From: an uncultured Campylobacter sp.
Lineage (GTDB): Bacteria > Campylobacterota > Campylobacteria > Campylobacterales > Campylobacteraceae
Length of the DNA: 64,000 nt
Assembly: GCF_963526985.1 (NCBI RefSeq)
Contig: NZ_CAURPW010000008.1
Location: 44,166-108,165, forward strand
Direction of reading: 5' to 3'
The notes below the pieces were generated by a model that had not been told where the DNA came from, did no database searches, and saw nothing but the letters and a program-made list of their open reading frames with translations. A program made the translations under genes and the position numbers. This document shows, piece after piece, positions 51,464-60,413 of this stretch. The first letter of the stretch is position 1. Each line of letters starts with the position of its first letter.

Positions 51464-51581
51464 GGCGAAGTATCTTTGTCATAGACGAGGCGGATAAGCA
51501 AGGGCAAAGGAGCGTATATATAATACGTGACTGCAGCCCGCAGCGAAATCCAACGAAGTATATGACAAAGAGACGAGCCGC
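51464..51581 (+). repeat. structured interspersed repeat, copy C (at the proA stop codon)
   Basis: GGCGAAGTA, arm TCTTTGTCATA (51473-51483), GACGAGGCGGAT, inner GGAT/ATCC, apical CGTAT-N5-ATACG (51513-51527), CCAACGAAGTA, arm TATGACAAAGA (51561-51571, perfect 11-bp complement), GACGAGCCGC. The final C is the first base of the CTA encoding the proA TAG stop. The motif CGAAGTA-N11-GACGAG occurs twice in this copy, with complementary N11. Confidence 0.85.
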
Positions 51582-52840
51582 TATCGAATTTGCCCGTCTC
51601 CGCGGACGACGTATTTATAGGTCGTAAGCTCCCTCACCCCCATCGGTCCTCTGGCGTGCAGCTTTTGCGTGCTGATGCCGATCTCGCCGCCGAACCCAAA
51701 CTCGCTACCGTCGCTAAAACGCGTAGAGGCGTTGGCGTAGACGACCGCGCTGCCGACTTCGTTTAAAAACCGCTCGACATTTGAGTAGTTTTCGCTTAAA
51801 ATTGCGTCCGAATGCCCGCTGGAATGCGCATTTATAAAGCTGATCGCCTCGTTCGTATCCCGCGCGGCGCGCACGGCTAGCACGAGATCCAAAAACTCGG
51901 CGCCAAAGTCGCCCTCGCCTGCAAGATTAACGTTTGCCAAACCGCGTAACTCCGACTCGCACGCATCTAGCAGCTGCTCGCTCACGCGAAACTCGACCTC
52001 TGGCATCTCGCGCACAAGCTCCGGTAAAATTTTACCCGCCACGCCCTCGTGTAAAAGCACGCACTCAACAGCGTTACAGACGCTTGGGCGCTGGGTTTTG
52101 GCATTTTTGATTATCTTTGCGACCTGCTTTAAATTTGCGCTCTCATCGACGAAGATATGACACACCCCTGCGCCCGTCATAATGATCGGCACGGTCGCGT
52201 TTTGCGCGATAAAATCTTTTAAGCTCTTGCCACCGCGCGGTATCAAAACGTCGATATATTCGCTCATTTTCGCCATTTGCGCCACAACTTCGCGTTCAGG
52301 ACTTTCCACGAGTTGCACCGCGCCTTTTGGAAGGCCAAATTTCGCCCCCGCTTCGTTAAATAAATTTACTAAAAAAATGTTCGAATTTAGCGCGCTGGCG
52401 CTGCCTCGCAGGATCGCGGCGTTACCGCTTTTTAGCGCCAGAGCCGCCGCGTCGATGCTGACATTTGGGCGGCTCTCGTAGATGATACCAAGCACCCCCA
52501 GCGGCACGCGCACGCGGCTGATTTGCATGCCGTTTGGATGACTCCAGCCGCCTAAATTTTCGCCTACGACCTCGCTAAAGCCCGCCACCTCGCGCACGCC
52601 CTGCGCCATCGCCTCGATGCGAGCGTCGGTTAGCCTTAGGCGGTCTAGTAGCGCCAAGCTAAGGCCCGATTTCTCGCCGTTTGCAAGGTCTTTGGCGTTT
52701 GCCGCTTTTATAGCCTCTTTTTGCGCTAGCAGCTCGTCCGCTACGGCGTTTAAAATTTCAAATTTAGCCCTGCTATCAAGTCTCAAAAGCTCGCCGCAAG
52801 CAGTCTTTGCACTCTTACATATATCTAGAATTTCATTCAT
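51581..52840 (-). CDS. proA: gamma-glutamyl phosphate reductase
   Basis: 419 residues, aldehyde-dehydrogenase fold. RVPLGVLGIIYESRPNVSID, NAAILRGSASALNSN, and the catalytic cysteine in KTQRPSVCNAVECVLLHEG (about 255). C-terminal GGEIGISTQKLHARGPMGVR is diagnostic. Reduces glutamyl phosphate to the semialdehyde in proline synthesis. TAG stop abuts repeat copy C. Confidence 0.96.
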   Translation of the reverse strand: MNEILDICKSAKTACGELLRLDSRAKFEILNAVADELLAQKEAIKAANAKDLANGEKSGLSLALLDRLRLTDARIEAMAQGVREVAGFSEVVGENLGGWSHPNGMQISRVRVPLGVLGIIYESRPNVSIDAAALALKSGNAAILRGSASALNSNIFLVNLFNEAGAKFGLPKGAVQLVESPEREVVAQMAKMSEYIDVLIPRGGKSLKDFIAQNATVPIIMTGAGVCHIFVDESANLKQVAKIIKNAKTQRPSVCNAVECVLLHEGVAGKILPELVREMPEVEFRVSEQLLDACESELRGLANVNLAGEGDFGAEFLDLVLAVRAARDTNEAISFINAHSSGHSDAILSENYSNVERFLNEVGSAVVYANASTRFSDGSEFGFGGEIGISTQKLHARGPMGVRELTTYKYVVRGDGQIR

Positions 52841-53047
52841 TTTCGCTCCTTAATCTATAAAAACCGTACGCAAGCGTCCCGCCCTAGTAAACGCAAAAGT
52901 AGCCCGCCAAGCTCGGCACAGCAATTTTTAGCGACACGCCTACCAAATTCGCTTTTAAATTTGACTTGATTATAGCCAAATTCGCCCGAATTTTATGCGA
53001 GCGTAAAAATACGCTATAATCGCCAAAATTTATAAAAAGGAAGCAAA

Positions 53048-54226
53048 ATGGGCGGAATAAAAGAGTTTTTAAAACACGAAGCCAGCGGCGGGATTTTGCT
53101 GATGATCGCTACGATCGCGGCGCTACTGTGTCAAAACACGTTTTTGAGCGATTTTTACAACGAATTTTTAAAGACCAAATTTACCGTGAGCTTCGGCGAA
53201 TACGGACTAAGCAAGCCCCTGATCTTGTGGGTGAACGACGGATTGATGGCGGTATTTTTCTTTCTCATCGGACTCGAGCTAAAGCGCGAGGTTTTGGAGG
53301 GCGAGCTAAAAAATCCGTCGCAAATCGCGCTGCCTGCCATCGGCGCGGCAGGCGGCCTGATAGTGCCCGCGGTTATCTTTTATCTTTTTACGAAGCACGA
53401 CTCCTTCGCGCTTGGCGGCTGGGCGATACCGACGGCGACGGATATCGCGTTTGCTCTGGGGATTTTAAGCCTACTCGGGCCTCGCGTACCGACTAGTTTA
53501 AAAATTTTCCTCATGACGCTAGCGATCGTCGACGACCTTTGCGCGATCGTGATTATCGCGCTATTTTACACGAGCGAGCTTAGCGTCCAAATGCTTGGGG
53601 TCGCGAGCGTTTGCCTAGCCGCGCTTTTTGCGCTAAACAGACTCGGCGTAAAGAGCAAGGCGGCGTATCTGATCGTAGGCACGGTGATGTGGGTAGCGGT
53701 GCTAAAATCTGGCGTTCACGCCACACTTGCCGGCGTCGTGGCGGCCTTTTTCATACCGCTTAGCTTTAAAGACGAGCCGGGCAAATCTATGCTAAAAAGC
53801 ATCGAGCACGACCTACACGGCTGGGTGGCGTTTGGCGTGCTGCCGATATTTGCCTTCGTAAACGCAGGCATCTCGCTGCGAGGCGTCGGACTGGACGAGA
53901 TTTTGTCTCCGGTCGCGCTAGGCACGGCGCTGGGGCTTTTCGTCGGCAAGCAAGTCGGAGTATTTGGATTTAGCTTTTTAGCGATCAAATTTAAGCTAGC
54001 CAAGCTGCCCGAGGGGTCAAATTTCATCCAACTTTACGGCATCGCCGTGCTTTGCGGCGTAGGGTTTACGATGAGCCTTTTCGTCAACAGTCTAGCCTAC
54101 AACAACACGGACGCCTTTGCCTACACCGACAAGCTTGCTATCTTGCTAGGTTCGGTAGTTTCGGGCGCCGCGGGGTTTGTATTGCTTAAATTTAGCGCCA
54201 AAAACCAAAGCGCGCTAGAAAGATAA
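53048..54226 (+). CDS. nhaA: Na+/H+ antiporter NhaA
   Basis: 392 residues, about 12 helices. FLKHEASGGILLMIATIAAL at the start, NDGLMAVFFFLIGLELKREV, WAIPTATDIAFALGILSLLG and the ion-binding Asp pair in TLAIVDDLCAIVIIALFY. PEGSNFIQLYGIAVLCGVGF and TMSLFVNSLAY close the family pattern. Exports sodium in exchange for protons. AAGGAAGCAAA precedes ATG; monocistronic. Confidence 0.96.
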   Translation: MGGIKEFLKHEASGGILLMIATIAALLCQNTFLSDFYNEFLKTKFTVSFGEYGLSKPLILWVNDGLMAVFFFLIGLELKREVLEGELKNPSQIALPAIGAAGGLIVPAVIFYLFTKHDSFALGGWAIPTATDIAFALGILSLLGPRVPTSLKIFLMTLAIVDDLCAIVIIALFYTSELSVQMLGVASVCLAALFALNRLGVKSKAAYLIVGTVMWVAVLKSGVHATLAGVVAAFFIPLSFKDEPGKSMLKSIEHDLHGWVAFGVLPIFAFVNAGISLRGVGLDEILSPVALGTALGLFVGKQVGVFGFSFLAIKFKLAKLPEGSNFIQLYGIAVLCGVGFTMSLFVNSLAYNNTDAFAYTDKLAILLGSVVSGAAGFVLLKFSAKNQSALER

Positions 54227-54246
54227 CCCTGAGCAAGCAGGCTAAA

Positions 54247-54852
54247 TCATTTGGACCGACCGCTGCGTAATCTATAAATCAAATCGCAAACTACGCCGGC
54301 AAACGCCGCAAAAATCGCGCCGATAACCAGAGCCGCGGCAAGATTATAAGGCGCGCTATCGTTTGCAAGGGCGTAGGCGTCAAACCGCACGTAAACGCCC
54401 AATCTACCGCCCATCCCCTCAGGCGCAAAGAGCAATCCGCTAAGCGCAAGAAAACAAAATCCGCCAAGTAGGACAAAGCTTGCCGTAAGTTTGATTAAAT
54501 TTATCCGCCTAAAATCCTCTTTGCCGCAGTTTAGGCAAAAAACGGCCGCGAAAAAACACAGCCAAAAACACGCGGCGCAGGCGTAAAAGGCTACGACTTC
54601 GATTTTTAATCCGTTTTTAGCCAAATCATCCAAAAACGGCGCGAAAACCCGCACGGTGCGGATAAAGTCCGTCCAAAAATTCGACCGCAAAATCTCGTCC
54701 GGGCTCAAATTTAGCGCCCAAACTCCAAGCGCGGTAAAAGCTATAACGCCCAGCGAAAACGGCGTAGCGCACGCTAAAATCGCCCGAGAAAACAGACTTT
54801 TGCGGGGCTCATCGGTAGCAACTTGAACGAACTCGTATCTAGTTTTATCCAT
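54247..54852 (-). CDS. hypothetical four-helix membrane protein
   Basis: 201 residues. Four hydrophobic segments: about 25-48 (ILACATPFSLGVIAFTALGV), 84-107 (VAFYACAACFWLCFFAAVFC), 118-140 (LIKLTASFVLLGGFCFLALS) and 170-192 (LAAALVIGAIFAAFAGVVCD). Extracytoplasmic loop with LSPDEILRSNFWTDFIRTVR. No family recognised. GGAAAAAG before ATG. Convergent with nhaA. Confidence 0.7.
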   Translation of the reverse strand: MDKTRYEFVQVATDEPRKSLFSRAILACATPFSLGVIAFTALGVWALNLSPDEILRSNFWTDFIRTVRVFAPFLDDLAKNGLKIEVVAFYACAACFWLCFFAAVFCLNCGKEDFRRINLIKLTASFVLLGGFCFLALSGLLFAPEGMGGRLGVYVRFDAYALANDSAPYNLAAALVIGAIFAAFAGVVCDLIYRLRSGRSK

Positions 54853-54948
54853 CTTTTTCCTTTAAATTTGCGAGTATTTTAAAGCATGCTTAAAAATACC
54901 GGCTTAAAACCGTCAAATTTGACGGTCGGCGAAATTTGTCCGCGAGAC

Positions 54949-55668
54949 TTAGACGAATTTTAATCCGTTGCTTTTTAGATAAAAATTCCGCCCCGCTAGG
55001 CAGGCGGCTGCTTTTGAGATCCAAAAGTCCGCCTTTACGCCGCCGCTACCGTTTTCGATTTTCGCCTTTTTAGCAAGCTTTTTTATACTCGCGACTAGCT
55101 GCGTATACACGCGCGACATCTCGTAGTCGTCCGTCTCATAGCTACCGCCTAGCTCGCCGTTTTCGTCTCTTAGGCTGACTGTTTTGGGATAGGCTAGTCG
55201 CAGGCCAAAGACGCCGTCTGGCTCAAAATACGCCGTGCTGAGCCGCTTTTTCTCATCGTTATAAAGCAAATTAAAAGGAGCTAGCGTAGCGCACGGCTTA
55301 GTGCTATCAAGTATCTTAAATTCGCCTCCGGCCTTGCCCTCAAGCGAGTCGTCAAAGTAAAGCTTATCCTCGCCGTCTATGAGATATAGCCGCACCTCAT
55401 CATCCCAAAGCTCGTTCGTTCGCCCGTCCTCGCGCAAGATAATTCGCTCGAAATACCTCTCGTAATCGCTAAAAACTTGCTCTTTGAATATAATCTTACT
55501 CTGCGTTTTTTCGCGTATGCGGTTGGCTAAAAATACGAAATCCTCCCTACTAAAAACGTCGCGAAACTCGCTTGGAGTAATGACGAAATCAAATTTTTTC
55601 CACGAAAGCGCAAAATACATACTTTTTCCCGTTAGATCTAGCTTGCAACCATCTTTGTTCGCAGACAT
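54949..55668 (-). CDS. hypothetical soluble protein
   Basis: 239 residues without signal or membrane segments. MYFALSWKKFDFVITPSEFR, EDGRTNELWDDEVRLYLIDG, and PDGVFGLRLAYPKTVSLRDE are representative blocks; the C-terminus (GGVKADFWISKAAACLAGRN) may be a small helical cap. I do not recognise it. RBS AGGAAAAGT. Probably a self-contained gene. Confidence 0.65.
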   Translation of the reverse strand: MSANKDGCKLDLTGKSMYFALSWKKFDFVITPSEFRDVFSREDFVFLANRIREKTQSKIIFKEQVFSDYERYFERIILREDGRTNELWDDEVRLYLIDGEDKLYFDDSLEGKAGGEFKILDSTKPCATLAPFNLLYNDEKKRLSTAYFEPDGVFGLRLAYPKTVSLRDENGELGGSYETDDYEMSRVYTQLVASIKKLAKKAKIENGSGGVKADFWISKAAACLAGRNFYLKSNGLKFV

Positions 55669-55755
55669 ACTTTTCCTTTCTGATTTATTGCAGCGTTTTT
55701 GGCCGCAGGATATAAATTTACGCTCTATTTAGAGCAAAGCCCGAAAATTAGCAAA

Positions 55756-56646
55756 TCACGCCTTTTTAATCCACGTGATTTTTTCGCCCTCCGCGCGGCT
55801 AAAATTTTTAAATTTAGCCGCAAATCCGTCCGCGCTCATCGTAAATTTACGGGCGTATTTGCCTAAAAAATGATAGCCCGAGCCAGCCTGCGCGATGACG
55901 TCTAAAAGCTCGTCCGCGCGCTGCGTATATACGCCTCCCGCGTAGCTAACGCCCCTAGCAAACAGCGGCGCGGGCGACATCGAAACGGTAGGCCCCACGA
56001 CTACGGCCTTGGCGCCCTCTTTTTTTAGCGCTAGGATATCTTCTAGCGTGTCGTTTAGTAGCGTAACGCCCGTGATTATGAGATTATCGGCCGCCCTAAT
56101 CGCCTCAGCCGCTCTTTCTTGCGGGACGAAATACTCCGCCTCTTGCGGTTTTAGCACGCTTTTATCAAGCTCTAAAATGCGAAAATCCCTACCGTTTTTC
56201 ATCATAAATTTGATATAAGGCACGAGCGCGCCCACGATGACGCTAAGCGAACCCTCGCGGACGTCAAGCTCGTCAAATGGATCGGCGTCAAATTTAACCG
56301 CGTGCGCGCCGGGGTTTTGCTCGAAACAAGTCTGCGAAAGCGCGTTTAAAGCCGCTACCGCGATGGTTTTTTTAATCGCGCCGTCGCTGTTTAAATCCCG
56401 CAAAAGAGTTCGGACGTTTTTGCCGCAGATATTGCCCGCATTTGGCATAGAAGCGGCTTGAGAGGGGCAGCAAACGGCCTGCGGGATGGCTTTTAGCGGG
56501 GTGTAGCTCACGCCGCAAACGCCGTTACTTAGCTTCACGCCGGTAAAAAATAGCCCGACGACCACGCGCTGCACGCTTAAATTTTCAATTTCGCCTCCCA
56601 AAACGGCGTAAATTTCATCCAAAGTTTCGTTTAAAATTTGACCCAT
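55756..56646 (-). CDS. DUF364 / DUF4213 Rossmann-like protein
   Basis: 296 residues. The N-terminal DUF4213-like part has GLFFTGVKLSNGVCGVSYTP and PNAGNICGKNVRTLL; the C-terminal DUF364 Rossmann-like part has ELDKSVLKPQEAEYFVPQER, AADNLIITGVTLLNDTLEDI and AKAVVVGPTVSMSPAPLFAR. These families are suspected to act on metal-containing or molybdopterin-like small molecules, without proof. Start ATG 56646 has AAAAAAGGAGCATAT upstream. Isolated. Confidence 0.8.
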   Translation of the reverse strand: MGQILNETLDEIYAVLGGEIENLSVQRVVVGLFFTGVKLSNGVCGVSYTPLKAIPQAVCCPSQAASMPNAGNICGKNVRTLLRDLNSDGAIKKTIAVAALNALSQTCFEQNPGAHAVKFDADPFDELDVREGSLSVIVGALVPYIKFMMKNGRDFRILELDKSVLKPQEAEYFVPQERAAEAIRAADNLIITGVTLLNDTLEDILALKKEGAKAVVVGPTVSMSPAPLFARGVSYAGGVYTQRADELLDVIAQAGSGYHFLGKYARKFTMSADGFAAKFKNFSRAEGEKITWIKKA

Positions 56647-56870
56647 ATATGCTCCTTTTTTATTAGCGCCTCGGCTAAATTTAGCGTAAAACTAGGCCCC
56701 GCGATTTTACGGCGCGTTCGTTTTATAGGGCGCAAAGCTTAAATTTAACCTGGTTAACCGCCGCATCCGCTTAAATTTCACCCGCCGTGCAGAAAATTTA
56801 CTCTAAATTTTAGCGCAAATTTGACGCGATGACGACTAAATTTAGCCGCAGACAAACCGTCAAATTTAAC

Positions 56871-57998
56871 CTAAATCAGCGCGATGTTGTCGATATGCAG
56901 CGCCTCGTCCTCGTATTTATAGCCAAGAACCGCCTCGATTTCCTCGCTCTTGCGCCCTTTTATGAGGGCTAGCTCGGCCGAGGAGTAGTTTGTGATGCCG
57001 CGAGCTAGCGCCCTGCCGCTTGCGTCTTTGATAGCGAGCGTTTCGCCTCGCTCAAACTCGCCCGCGACCTCGCGGATGCCGACTGCTAGCAGGCTTTTGC
57101 CCTCTTTTAGCGCCTTTGCCGCACCCTCGTCGATAGCGACCGAGCCTTTGTCTGCGGCCGAATAGGCGAGCCAGTATTTACGCGAATTTATCCTATTTTT
57201 ACCCGCCAAAAAGAGCGTCCCGACCTCGCAGCCCTGCGCTGCTCGCACGATGTTTCGCGGATCCGCGCCGTTTGCGATGATGAGGTGAGTGCCGTTTTTG
57301 GTCGCCATTTCGGCTGCGGTGATTTTGGTGCGCATGCCGCCGGTGCCAAATTTGCTGCCCTCCGCGCCCGCAGCCGCTCTAATGCTATCATCTAAATTTT
57401 CGACCAAATTTATAAATTTAGCGTCCGCAAAAACGCTTGGATTTTTATCGTATAGCCCGTCGATATCGGTCAAAATCACGAGCAAATCAGCCTCGATTAG
57501 TCCCGCCACGAGCGCGCTTAGCGTGTCGTTGTCGCCGACTTTCACGCCCTTTATGCCCTCGCCCACGACGGGGTCGTTTTCGTTGATGACGGGTATGATT
57601 TTTTTGGCAAGCAAGGAGCGCAGGACGCTACGCATATTTAGGTAGCGACGGCGATCGCTAAAATCGTCCTTAGTTAGCAGTAGCTGCGCGACCTTTTTGC
57701 CGTGCGCCCAAAATAAAATTTGATAAAGATGGATGAGCGAAACCTGCCCGATGGCCGCGAGCGCTTGTTTTTCGACGATGGATTTTGGCTTGTGCGCGAG
57801 CTTCATCTGTCCCATGCCGGCCCCCACGGCACCCGAGGTAACAAAGACCACTTCGGCGTTTTCGTTTAGTTCGCTTAAATTTGCTACGATTTGTTTGATC
57901 TTATCCTCGTTTAGCGAGCCGTCCGCGTTTGCCAGCGTCGAGGTGCCGACCTTTACGACGATGCGTTTTACGCCGCCTAGAAGCTCTTTTCTTTCCAT
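56871..57998 (-). CDS. proB: glutamate 5-kinase with PUA domain
   Basis: 375 residues. Amino-acid-kinase domain (about 8-255): RIVVKVGTSTLANADGSLNE, VTSGAVGAGMGQMKLAHKPK, NENDPVV, VGDNDTLSALVAGLIEADLL, KFGTGGMRTKITAAEMATKN. The PUA domain follows (about 280-365: KGSVAIDEGAAKALKEGKSL, FERGETLAIKDASGRALARG, NYSSAELALIKGRKS). First step of proline synthesis. With proA and proC nearby, the whole pathway is encoded in this window but as separate units. Confidence 0.96.
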   Translation of the reverse strand: MERKELLGGVKRIVVKVGTSTLANADGSLNEDKIKQIVANLSELNENAEVVFVTSGAVGAGMGQMKLAHKPKSIVEKQALAAIGQVSLIHLYQILFWAHGKKVAQLLLTKDDFSDRRRYLNMRSVLRSLLAKKIIPVINENDPVVGEGIKGVKVGDNDTLSALVAGLIEADLLVILTDIDGLYDKNPSVFADAKFINLVENLDDSIRAAAGAEGSKFGTGGMRTKITAAEMATKNGTHLIIANGADPRNIVRAAQGCEVGTLFLAGKNRINSRKYWLAYSAADKGSVAIDEGAAKALKEGKSLLAVGIREVAGEFERGETLAIKDASGRALARGITNYSSAELALIKGRKSEEIEAVLGYKYEDEALHIDNIALI

Positions 57999-58404
57999 TT
58001 TACCGCTCCGAAATTTTTAAAAATTATACCCAAAACGGCTTATTTTAAATTTTAGCTTTAAAATGCGGTGGCGGCGCGAAATCTAGGTAAATTTAATCAG
58101 GCGGCGCGACCTTGCGGGCGGTTACCGCATAAATCAAACGCCTAATAAAACCCGCGCGAATTTAGCATGGCGTTTCGTTTGCGGCAAATTTCGAGCGCTT
58201 GCAAACTAGCGGGCGCAGTTTAAAACTCGGGCGAAATTTAAGCCACGCCGCGTTCTTTCGCGCCCTTTAAGCCGTGCCGTAAATATCTAAAATGCCGATG
58301 CGAGCGCGGCAGACAAGCTGAAATTTACTCCGCAAAACCCGCATAAACGCCTAGCCCGCTCTAAGATTCAAACTCGCGGCAAATTTGACCGCCGAGCGCA
58401 AAAT
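57999..58404. other. 406-bp spacer
   Basis: GC-mixed, AAATTT-rich sequence with no frame that has both a ribosome binding site and coding character. No hairpin with a T-run was found. Presumably contains the 3' flank of the methyltransferase gene and the proB promoter. Confidence 0.45.
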
Positions 58405-59241
58405 TTAGCTTAAATTTAGCCCGTAGACGCACATCTTGCACGAGTTTTTGATCTTGCTAAAAATGCGGAAAATTTTCGCTGCGAGGCACCATTTCTCAGG
58501 CCTTATATCCATCATCACGCCCGTTTTTAGAAGCTTAATGCGCTCGTCCCACGCTTCAAGCGACCTCTCGTCGTCGATGCCGAGTTTAAATTTAGGCGGA
58601 TTTGCGATATAGCGCAGTACGTCGTGCCTTTTAGGCTCTATGCTAGCAGCGAAACGACTGAGCAAATCAAGCATAACTACGCCGCTAAATCTCTGCGCTA
58701 AATTTCGCATAAACGCCGAAATTTCGGGCTCGCTAAAATACATCGCCACGCCTTCTAGCACGAAGATAAACTTCGCTCCCTCGTGCCGCGCGCGCAGCTC
58801 GTCCATCCACGCGGTCTCAAACATCGAGGCTTTTAGGCTAAAATTTAGCGTGGATTTTGGCACTAGCTCGTCGCGCAAATCTATGACGTCCGGTAAATCA
58901 AGGTCGTAAAACAAGGCGTCAGGCAGCTGCTTTTCAAGCCTTAGCGGACGCGTATCAAGCCCAGCTCCGACTTGGACTACGACTAGCTTTTCGCCCGCGT
59001 TTTTGCGAGCGAAATCTAAAATCTCGTCGTCGAAAAACCGCGCTCTAATCACGGTGCCGGTTTTGCTAAATTTGCCGCCTTTAAATTTAGCGAAATCATA
59101 ATCTATGCGCTGCATAACAGGGCGCGAAAAAGGATCGCCTAGGATCGGGTCGGGCTCGTCGTTATCCAGCGCGCGAAAATATAAATTTATAAACAGCGTC
59201 TCTGAAATCGCGTCGTTAAATTTGACCTTTTTTGCTTGCAT
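58405..59241 (-). CDS. class I SAM-dependent methyltransferase, leucine-carboxyl-methyltransferase type
   Basis: 278 residues. AISETLFINLYFRALDNDEP at the N-terminus, GTVIRARFFDDEILDFA, motif I VVQVGAGLDTRPLRL, LFYDLDLPDVIDLRDELVPK and FVLEGVAMYFSEPEISAFM. These are the LCMT/PpmA-like family signatures; members methylate carboxyl groups of small molecules or polyketides, substrate here unknown. Its first ~112 codons plus promoter area are tandemly duplicated upstream (59298-59691). Confidence 0.88.
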   Translation of the reverse strand: MQAKKVKFNDAISETLFINLYFRALDNDEPDPILGDPFSRPVMQRIDYDFAKFKGGKFSKTGTVIRARFFDDEILDFARKNAGEKLVVVQVGAGLDTRPLRLEKQLPDALFYDLDLPDVIDLRDELVPKSTLNFSLKASMFETAWMDELRARHEGAKFIFVLEGVAMYFSEPEISAFMRNLAQRFSGVVMLDLLSRFAASIEPKRHDVLRYIANPPKFKLGIDDERSLEAWDERIKLLKTGVMMDIRPEKWCLAAKIFRIFSKIKNSCKMCVYGLNLS

Positions 59242-59691
59242 GGCCTTTCCTTTATGATAATCTATCGCAATTATAACTCAAAAAGGAGAAATCCGCGTCG
59301 TAAAACAAGGCGTCAGGCAGCCGCTTTTCAAGCCTTAGCGGGCGCGTATCAAGCCCCGCTCCAACCTGGACTACGACTAGCTTTTCGCCCGCGTTTTTAT
59401 GCGCGAAATCTAAAATCTCGTCATCAAAAAACCGCGCTCTAATCACGGTGCCGGTTTTGCTAAATTTGCCGCCTTTAAATTTAGCGAAATCATAGTCTAT
59501 GCGCTGCATAACCGGGCGCGAAAAGGGATCGCCTAGGATCGGGTCGGGCTCGTCGTTATCCAGCGCGCGGAAATACAAATTTATAAACAGCGTCTCTGAA
59601 ATCGCGTCGTTAAATTTGATCTTTTTTGCTTGCATAACTTCTCCTTTATGATAATCTATCGCAATTATAACTCAAAAAGGAGAAATCCGCG
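58904..59691. repeat. 394-bp tandem duplication (two units)
   Basis: Unit 1 is 58904-59297, unit 2 is 59298-59691. They start with TCGTAAAACAAGGCGTCAGG and end with CAAAAAGGAGAAATCCGCG. Only scattered substitutions separate them (e.g. GGCAGC-T versus GGCAGC-C, GCATGGCC versus GCATAACT). Each carries a promoter/RBS area and the first ~112 codons of the methyltransferase. The small differences imply an established, not brand-new, duplication. Confidence 0.9.
59252..59635 (-). pseudogene. truncated duplicate of the methyltransferase
   Basis: 127 codons. The first 113 are nearly identical to the intact gene (MQAKKIKFNDAISETLFINL, through LRLEKRLPDALFYD), then the frame crosses the duplication junction into the other unit's upstream region and ends ADFSFLSYNCDRLS. 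It keeps the SAM motif I but lacks the rest of the fold, so it cannot be a functional enzyme. It has its own ribosome binding site and might still be translated. Confidence 0.85.
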
Positions 59692-59753
59692 CTTTTATTT
59701 TACGCGACGCTGCAAATTTAGCGGGCTAAATTTAGCGCAAAAGACGGGCACAT

Positions 59754-60407
59754 TTACCCGTCTATGCTATATCCGATACTGCGCACGGTTTTGATTAGCT
59801 CAAAAGGCAGCTTCGCGCGTAGCTGACGCACGAGCGAGCGCAGGCGATCGGACGAGACCTCTTCGTCCTTATAGATACTCCACTCAAGCTCTTGGATCGT
59901 TACTACGTGCGGGGCATTTTTAGCTAAAATTTCTAAAAACAATCCCTCTTTTTTGCCGAGCATTATATTTGTGCCGTTTATGTGTAGAGTGAGGCTGTTT
60001 TTGTCGTAGACGGCGCCGTTTTTTAGCTCAAATTTGCTTCCGAGCAAAATTCGGCAGTTTCTAAACACCCTAAACAAAAACTCCTCGGACAAAAACGGCT
60101 TAACCATAAAGTCGTCGTATTTGGCGTAGTAAATTTTCTTATAAAGCGCGGGAATGGCCTTATCTATAAGGATCATAACGGGAGTTAGACTCCCGTTATC
60201 TCGCAGAAATTTGACCGAGTCGAAATTTGCCAGATCCTTCGTCTTTACGTCGATGACGTAAAAGATGTAGCGGTTGCCGCTATAATAATCCTCTTTTAGC
60301 TCGCTTAAATTTTCAAAGCGAACTATGCGGATGTTAAAGCGGTAAAGCGCGGCGTTGAGGTTTAGCTGCATCTGAGCGTCGTCGCTAACGAGCAAAATTT
60401 TCTTCAT
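59754..60407 (-). CDS. OmpR-family response regulator (orphan)
   Basis: 217 residues. The receiver domain (about 1-115) has KKILLVSDDAQMQLN, the phospho-acceptor Asp in FYVIDVKTKDL (about 54) and the Lys in DFMVKPFLSEEF, but MILIDKA replaces the usual Thr/Ser-Ala switch residue by an Ile-Asp. The C-terminal winged helix (about 125-215) has IMLGKKEGLFLEILAKNAPH and SSDRLRSLVRQLRAKLPFEL, ending TVRSIGYSIDG. No histidine kinase is adjacent. It starts seven bases after the cytochrome gene, so it is probably part of that operon. Confidence 0.9.
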   Translation of the reverse strand: MKKILLVSDDAQMQLNLNAALYRFNIRIVRFENLSELKEDYYSGNRYIFYVIDVKTKDLANFDSVKFLRDNGSLTPVMILIDKAIPALYKKIYYAKYDDFMVKPFLSEEFLFRVFRNCRILLGSKFELKNGAVYDKNSLTLHINGTNIMLGKKEGLFLEILAKNAPHVVTIQELEWSIYKDEEVSSDRLRSLVRQLRAKLPFELIKTVRSIGYSIDG

Positions 60408-60413
60408 TTTAGC

